In this document: piece by piece, positions 4,621 through 9,438 of the stretch
How the letters are laid out: each line of letters opens with the position of its first letter
How positions within the stretch are numbered: position 1 is the stretch's first letter
The notes under the pieces: model-generated
The model's database searches: none
Told to the model about the DNA's origin: nothing
The model's input: the letters and a program-made list of their open reading frames with translations, nothing else
Assembly: GCA_028818995.1 (NCBI GenBank)
Contig: JAPPMR010000336.1
Span: forward strand, 1-9,438
Direction of reading: 5' to 3'
Source of the DNA: Candidatus Poribacteria bacterium
Lineage (GTDB): Bacteria > Poribacteria > WGA-4E > WGA-3G
Length of the DNA stretch: 9,438 nt
Program-made: the position numbers and the translations under genes

Positions 4621-7600
4621 GAACAACTATCTTACCCACTTTCTGCGCGCGTTCGTCACCATTGGTTGCAGTAAATTTGTAGATATAGACACCGTTCGCG
4701 AGAGGCTCACCATCGGCATCTAAACCATCAAAATGGTATTCGTTGTAAGAGGTTGCCGCATCAAGCGTATCAATAGTGGTGATGAGTTTGCCGGTAAGTG
4801 TGTAAATCTTGAGGGTAACTTTGTCCGCGCTTTCTGTTAGGTAGTAGGCAAAGTCTGTTCCTTTTCCAGCACCTTGTCCGGGACGGAACGGGTTTGGAAA
4901 ATTCGCTATGTTTTTTATTTGAAATCCACCTGCGACCCTTGCTGTTCGTTCGGTGTCTGCAACATTGCCGTTTGCATCCTGAGCCTGCAACCGAATTCGG
5001 TACTCACCTGCTTGCAGCGTATCAAGCGGGGAATAAGTTATTAGGAGTACGTTGCTACTTATCGGAGAAGCAGATATTGTGTACTCATTCCGTGGAACGC
5101 GATTGCCGTTTTTGGTGAGAATAATATTTGCTGGACGAGGATCAATACCGTTTGCGTCCTCTATTCTGGCAGAAATAGTGGGTGTATCGGAGATATAATC
5201 ACCATCAATGAATCCCTGATTTTCAACGGTTAATTCCAGTGCTGGTGGACGAGAATCTGTGTGGGAAAGCAGTGCGAACGTTCCCGGTAGTTTAACCTCA
5301 GCTGAGATAGTTTCACCGTTATCTGTCTGCTTTCCGACTCGAATCCAATTCCTTGTTTCATCGTCCCGCATATAGATGTGAACGTCTGGACTCTCGTTTT
5401 TCATAAACGTGGCTGTTCCTGTCAATTCAGTTGGCTGACTGAAGTCAAGACGATAGGCCAAAGGTGCTGTCTGTTCAGTTGCTGTGGGAACCTGGATAAT
5501 ATCTGGTTGGTTTACAATGGTCAATTTTTCGGTTTCAAACGTCATCACAGGGAGTATTTGAGAGTTCTCAGGCGGGATTGTGATACGAAGAATACCATCT
5601 GAACTCTGAATCGGTTTGTTAGTATTTTCGGGTGTTAAAAAGACCTGATTGTTTACAAATTCCCGGGACGCACTGTTATTGTTTTCTCTCTCTTCAATAA
5701 GGATACCTTCAGGTTGTTCCGTGGAGGGCATATCCACAAATACCGTTACAAGATATTTACCGGGATCAGGTTGCCAAGGAACACTTGCTACAGCGAGACC
5801 TTCAGGAGGAACCTCCGATATGATTTTCTCTCCGATAGACGTTGCATTTTGGAGCATCTCAAGCGTTACTTCTTGTGTTTCTGAACTATCAGTAGCGGGC
5901 ATTTGAAAAAAGCGTACAGGCACGTTTTTAGCGAAAAGGGTGCCACGGTTTTTGATTTGTGCTGAAAGAAGAAAAGGAGTGTCGGTACTCCAGTTGATAG
6001 TATGTTCTAAAACGGTGAGATCCGTTTCACCTATTTCGTAGGTCACAACCTTTGTGTTGAGTATACGTCCATTCTTCGGTTTGACAAGTAGGTAATAATC
6101 AATTAGATCGCCTAATGGATGTGCGGGAATGGGTTGTTCAGTTCTGTAGGTTGTTCCTTCGTGTCGAACCATCGGGATTGCATCTGCCTCTGTACGACGA
6201 TTTTCTATGACAAACAGACTCCAGTAGAGGGTTATTTCGTCAATTAAACTTTCATTGACGGCATCTGCGTAAATATGAACAGGTTGGTCAGGTGGAACGG
6301 GATAAGGTTCAAGGCGGATGTTTTTAATATATCGCTCAAGAGGGGTGTAATCCAGGTATCCGATTGCATCTTCTTCGGTATTCCATGCGTAAACTTTCAA
6401 CTTTAACGCATCAAATGCACTATTGAAGGGGATTAGTATTTGTGTTTTGAATGTTCCGTTAACTACCGATACATTTTCTGTACGAGGTGTTGTGTCTATA
6501 GAACGTCGAATTGCTATGTTTGGTGATCTACGTTGTGATCGTTTTTTCTTCATTTCTCTGTCCGGTGGATTTGGTAGGACAGTAATTTCGGCATCTCCAC
6601 TAAATTCGGGATTAGGCAACGTTCCAGAAATAGACAGTAGTGTTTCTGTTTTGAAGTTTTCCTGCTCGGATGTTTCATCTACATCAACTGAGACTTGCAT
6701 TTGAGTATGTGGCAATCTCAACCGGGTTGCTGGATCGCCGAAAAGGGTGAAAACCTCGACAAGATCAGGAAAACCCGGTGAGTTAATCAGTAACTGCGTT
6801 TTCGCCTCGGCAAGGATGGCACCGATATGTTGTGTATTGTCATTGAAGATAACCTCAAATATTTCCTTATTGAGAAGATGATCTCCATCTAATAGTCCGA
6901 TACTTGTTCCACCAATAACGCCAATGGCACCACCACTTTCCGAACGGAGTAGCGCTTCCGCAAGACAATCTGTCGGGCTATCAAACTCACCGGTAAAACA
7001 AGTCATGCTGATAACAAAGGGAAGTTGTGAGATATTTGTCAGATTTTTCTCCGGGTCCTCTAAATCCATCATACGGCTTGACGACCAAACACCACCACCA
7101 CCATGACCAATATAATTTACAAGAGTCGCTCCATCGTTAAAACTCTCAATAACCTGTCGTCCAACGGGAGTGCTACCTTCACCTAATGTCAGTTCGTCTT
7201 CGGCAGTGGGCGGTGCATAGATTAGTTTTGTTTCATATTTTTCGGTAAGTCTCCTCTCTTCAATAAGTTCATCGGTTTGGATGTGAAATCTTTCATCTGA
7301 GCCAGCAAGCATAAGTATACGTTTGTGCCACGGACCTACTTCAGCAGTGCTTTCATAGTTGATTGCGCGCTCAACGAATATTCGCACATCTATACTATTT
7401 GTTGCGGGTGCTCTCCCGATAAGCATATCTGGGAAACTATCATGACCACGGAATGTGACGAACTGGTGATCGCTTGCCGATGAACCGTAGCCGGGTATTT
7501 GTACCTGAATTGTTGGTACAAAACTAATTTTATCCTTTGGCGTTGTATCTCCAATCAGTAAAACATAGGTCGGGGCAGGCGGTTGCCAGTTTTCATAAGC

Positions 7601-9438
7601 ATACTTAAGAAATTCGCGGAGTTTGTAAGGGTTAGGAATTCCGTGATTAAATTCATCATATATATTTTGGACATCCACCACTTTTGTTCGCATTCCTTGT
7701 TGGTTTCGGAAGTTGGCAAGGGGTTGCACGTCGCGGAGAAATTCCGAATACGTAATAATGATGTAATCCGCACCGTTATTAGGATTCTGTAGATCGGAAG
7801 GTGTATCTTTGATGATTTGCTCAGGTTTGAGAAATTTGTCACTTGTTAGGGCAATATATTGGATAGCTGTGTCAAGCAGGGTATCAGAAGGGTTTTGCGG
7901 TGCGCCGCCGACACGCGATGATTGAAAAACAACATTATAAATGCTCTGACGATCATTGTCTTTAGTTGGGGCTAAGCCAACATACCGAGTCCCATCAACG
8001 CCATAAATTTCGATATTGGGATTAGAAAAGTTTTCTAACTCAACCTTGAAATAAGGGTTAACATTACCGGTTACGTCGTCTGGCAAAAATGTGATTGAAA
8101 AGGGTAGCACATCTTCTTTTGCTTCAAAAGTCCGCCAGTAGTCAATTTCAAACCAGTTCAACATAATGAGGTCCAACTCTCGGAATTCAGGAATACGAGC
8201 ATTAATTGCATTTCTACCATCTTTAAGATAGGATTGTGAAATCTGCTGGTTTTCAAATAGGTATTCTCTTTCCCCACTCCACTCTGCATTTCCAAAGACA
8301 TCATCATTGTTCAGCCACAGTTCTGTAAAGTGTGAACCTGCCGATCTACCGTGTAGCGAGACCCGTATGGTCGCTTTTTGACCAGTTTCAGCAACACCAG
8401 CAAGCGTAAAGGGAAAGGCTTTTATTTCTGGTGCGCTGAGTTGTGTCCAAAACCAACTGTCGTCTGGTAATTCTGGTAAAGTCTCGAGAATGAAAAATCG
8501 TTGTTGGATACCACCACCAATTTCGTTATACTGACTACCTTCTGGTAATCCAAAATCTTTAAATCGCCGAAACTGATTATCCTTTTCAAAATGGACACGT
8601 GTTAAGAAATTCTTAGGTTCATACTGTCCAGGCATATCTGAAGAGAGAACTTTCGTTTCCATTCGGAGTCCTGTGCCCTCATTCCACGAAAGCCAATAGA
8701 CATTTTCATCTGAATGCGGATCAATATAAGTTTTTTCACCGCTGTGACGTTCACCGTAGAAGATAATTTCACCTTTCGTGTCAAAACCAGTGGTGCCATC
8801 TGATGTTCTTCCGTTGTCTGTGTTCCGCACAAAAATCGGAATCTGTTTTCCTTTATTAGAAAGTGTTAGTGTAGTGGGTCTGATAGTAGTTATATCAACG
8901 CCAGCTGCTACTAAATCACTTGCTGTTATGCGATACATACCTGACTCGATGATAATGACTTTGTAGCGGGGAGAGGTGATTGCAGGAGCAGCAGCTAAAG
9001 AGAAGGCAGAACTGTCCGCAGTGAGTGTTCCATCTCTTGAAGAATCGTCTCTTAGGGACATAGGTTTAATTGGAGAACGCCACTGCTTAGCAGTTTGTGG
9101 GTTAATCAATAGATTCCCGAATATTTTCTCATAAAAAGGAGATTCTGGGCGTTGGAATCCTTGAATCGCTGATGGAGCATTACCTAATCTGTTGAATTGC
9201 ACTTCAACCACAAGCCGATGATACAGTTTAACCTCGCCACTCACAGGATTATATTGAATAGGGTTCAGTTGAATAGGAAGAACACGGTTCTCCCGAATCT
9301 TGCCTGCCGTTCTAATTTCAGCAAGATTATCCGGGAAAAATCGATTAGTTGTATAAACCTGACCGTTCCTTGATTCTGTTTTAGACATCACATCATCGAA
9401 ATTGCGTTGTCTAAAATAAACACTGTGGCCTGCAAGCG
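4613..9438 (-). CDS. Giant C25-family (gingipain-like) exported cysteine peptidase, 5' end missing
   Basis: The protein has at least 1592 residues counted from the first in-frame GTG (9391-9389). The frame stays open through 15 more codons to the window edge, and the first residues already lie in a gingipain-type propeptide (FFPDNLAEI, then QYNPVSGEV), so the true start and signal peptide are outside. Regions: propeptide-like 1-70; a second N-terminal module (about 141-190, SGMYRITASDL); catalytic C25 domain about 541-893. It carries YIGHGGGG with His763 and SMTCFTGEFD with Cys798; this 35-residue spacing is close to the His-Cys dyad of gingipains. FGDPATRLRLP closes the domain. After it come beta-sandwich regions, a CARDB-like domain (about 1122-1240, ending EERENNNSA), an Ig-like domain (about 1380-1488), and a FlgD/T9SS-sorting-like end (1490-1592: NFPNPFRPG, LKIYTLTGK, LANGVYIYKF). 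It is likely an exported or surface endopeptidase; its specificity cannot be told. Confidence 0.88.
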   Translation of the reverse strand, partial: LAGHSVYFRQRNFDDVMSKTESRNGQVYTTNRFFPDNLAEIRTAGKIRENRVLPIQLNPIQYNPVSGEVKLYHRLVVEVQFNRLGNAPSAIQGFQRPESPFYEKIFGNLLINPQTAKQWRSPIKPMSLRDDSSRDGTLTADSSAFSLAAAPAITSPRYKVIIIESGMYRITASDLVAAGVDITTIRPTTLTLSNKGKQIPIFVRNTDNGRTSDGTTGFDTKGEIIFYGERHSGEKTYIDPHSDENVYWLSWNEGTGLRMETKVLSSDMPGQYEPKNFLTRVHFEKDNQFRRFKDFGLPEGSQYNEIGGGIQQRFFILETLPELPDDSWFWTQLSAPEIKAFPFTLAGVAETGQKATIRVSLHGRSAGSHFTELWLNNDDVFGNAEWSGEREYLFENQQISQSYLKDGRNAINARIPEFRELDLIMLNWFEIDYWRTFEAKEDVLPFSITFLPDDVTGNVNPYFKVELENFSNPNIEIYGVDGTRYVGLAPTKDNDRQSIYNVVFQSSRVGGAPQNPSDTLLDTAIQYIALTSDKFLKPEQIIKDTPSDLQNPNNGADYIIITYSEFLRDVQPLANFRNQQGMRTKVVDVQNIYDEFNHGIPNPYKLREFLKYAYENWQPPAPTYVLLIGDTTPKDKISFVPTIQVQIPGYGSSASDHQFVTFRGHDSFPDMLIGRAPATNSIDVRIFVERAINYESTAEVGPWHKRILMLAGSDERFHIQTDELIEERRLTEKYETKLIYAPPTAEDELTLGEGSTPVGRQVIESFNDGATLVNYIGHGGGGVWSSSRMMDLEDPEKNLTNISQLPFVISMTCFTGEFDSPTDCLAEALLRSESGGAIGVIGGTSIGLLDGDHLLNKEIFEVIFNDNTQHIGAILAEAKTQLLINSPGFPDLVEVFTLFGDPATRLRLPHTQMQVSVDVDETSEQENFKTETLLSISGTLPNPEFSGDAEITVLPNPPDREMKKKRSQRRSPNIAIRRSIDTTPRTENVSVVNGTFKTQILIPFNSAFDALKLKVYAWNTEEDAIGYLDYTPLERYIKNIRLEPYPVPPDQPVHIYADAVNESLIDEITLYWSLFVIENRRTEADAIPMVRHEGTTYRTEQPIPAHPLGDLIDYYLLVKPKNGRILNTKVVTYEIGETDLTVLEHTINWSTDTPFLLSAQIKNRGTLFAKNVPVRFFQMPATDSSETQEVTLEMLQNATSIGEKIISEVPPEGLAVASVPWQPDPGKYLVTVFVDMPSTEQPEGILIEERENNNSASREFVNNQVFLTPENTNKPIQSSDGILRITIPPENSQILPVMTFETEKLTIVNQPDIIQVPTATEQTAPLAYRLDFSQPTELTGTATFMKNESPDVHIYMRDDETRNWIRVGKQTDNGETISAEVKLPGTFALLSHTDSRPPALELTVENQGFIDGDYISDTPTISARIEDANGIDPRPANIILTKNGNRVPRNEYTISASPISSNVLLITYSPLDTLQAGEYRIRLQAQDANGNVADTERTARVAGGFQIKNIANFPNPFRPGQGAGKGTDFAYYLTESADKVTLKIYTLTGKLITTIDTLDAATSYNEYHFDGLDADGEPLANGVYIYKFTATNGDERAQKVGKIVVLK

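Noticed and set aside
7555..7842. Second minus-strand frame inside the C25 peptidase gene, considered as a sign of a frameshift
   Set aside because: The main frame reads without a break through recognisable C25 motifs across this stretch, so no frameshift is needed.

Overview
This window is an ordinary-looking bacterial chromosome segment, moderately AT-rich, with six protein-coding genes: five on the minus strand and one on the plus strand. The sequence suggests an uncultured bacterium, possibly of the Poribacteria or a related sponge/marine lineage. The reasons are the pairing of NPCBM-type secreted proteins with a very large C25 (gingipain-like) peptidase carrying a FlgD/T9SS-like C-terminus, and intergenic palindromic elements of the 'GTAGG...CCTAC' kind. 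This placement is recalled from general knowledge and is not proven by the window.

Layout. At 1-646 (minus) is the N-terminal quarter of aconitate hydratase A, cut by the left edge, with a good sigma70-type promoter and ribosome binding site. At 647-1087 lies a 441-bp gap holding an operator-like inverted repeat, a composite palindromic repeat element and a Rho-independent terminator. At 1088-1864 and 2036-2851 (both minus) are two tandem paralogues, about 80% identical, of a small exported protein with an NPCBM-like carbohydrate-binding domain. They are separated by a perfect 15-bp-stem palindrome. At 3063-3482 (minus) is nucleoside diphosphate kinase. At 3618-4601 (plus) is a GNAT acetyltransferase that seems to hold two GNAT folds. 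Only 11 bp after it, convergently, ends a giant C25 cysteine peptidase (4613 to beyond 9438, minus), whose real N-terminus is outside the window.

The genes do not form a single pathway. acnA (TCA cycle) and ndk (nucleotide pools) are housekeeping genes. The NPCBM pair and the C25 peptidase are exported or surface proteins probably involved in glycan binding and proteolysis. The GNAT gene is an orphan acetyltransferase.

The most unusual features are regulatory or structural. The ndk/GNAT intergenic region has two near-consensus promoters facing each other with overlapping -10 boxes. The intergenic DNA carries two palindromic elements. The two NPCBM proteins share an almost identical C-terminal tail and acidic linker. 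I found no CRISPR array, tRNA, rRNA, transposase or prophage gene, and nothing that compels the claim of a wholly new system.
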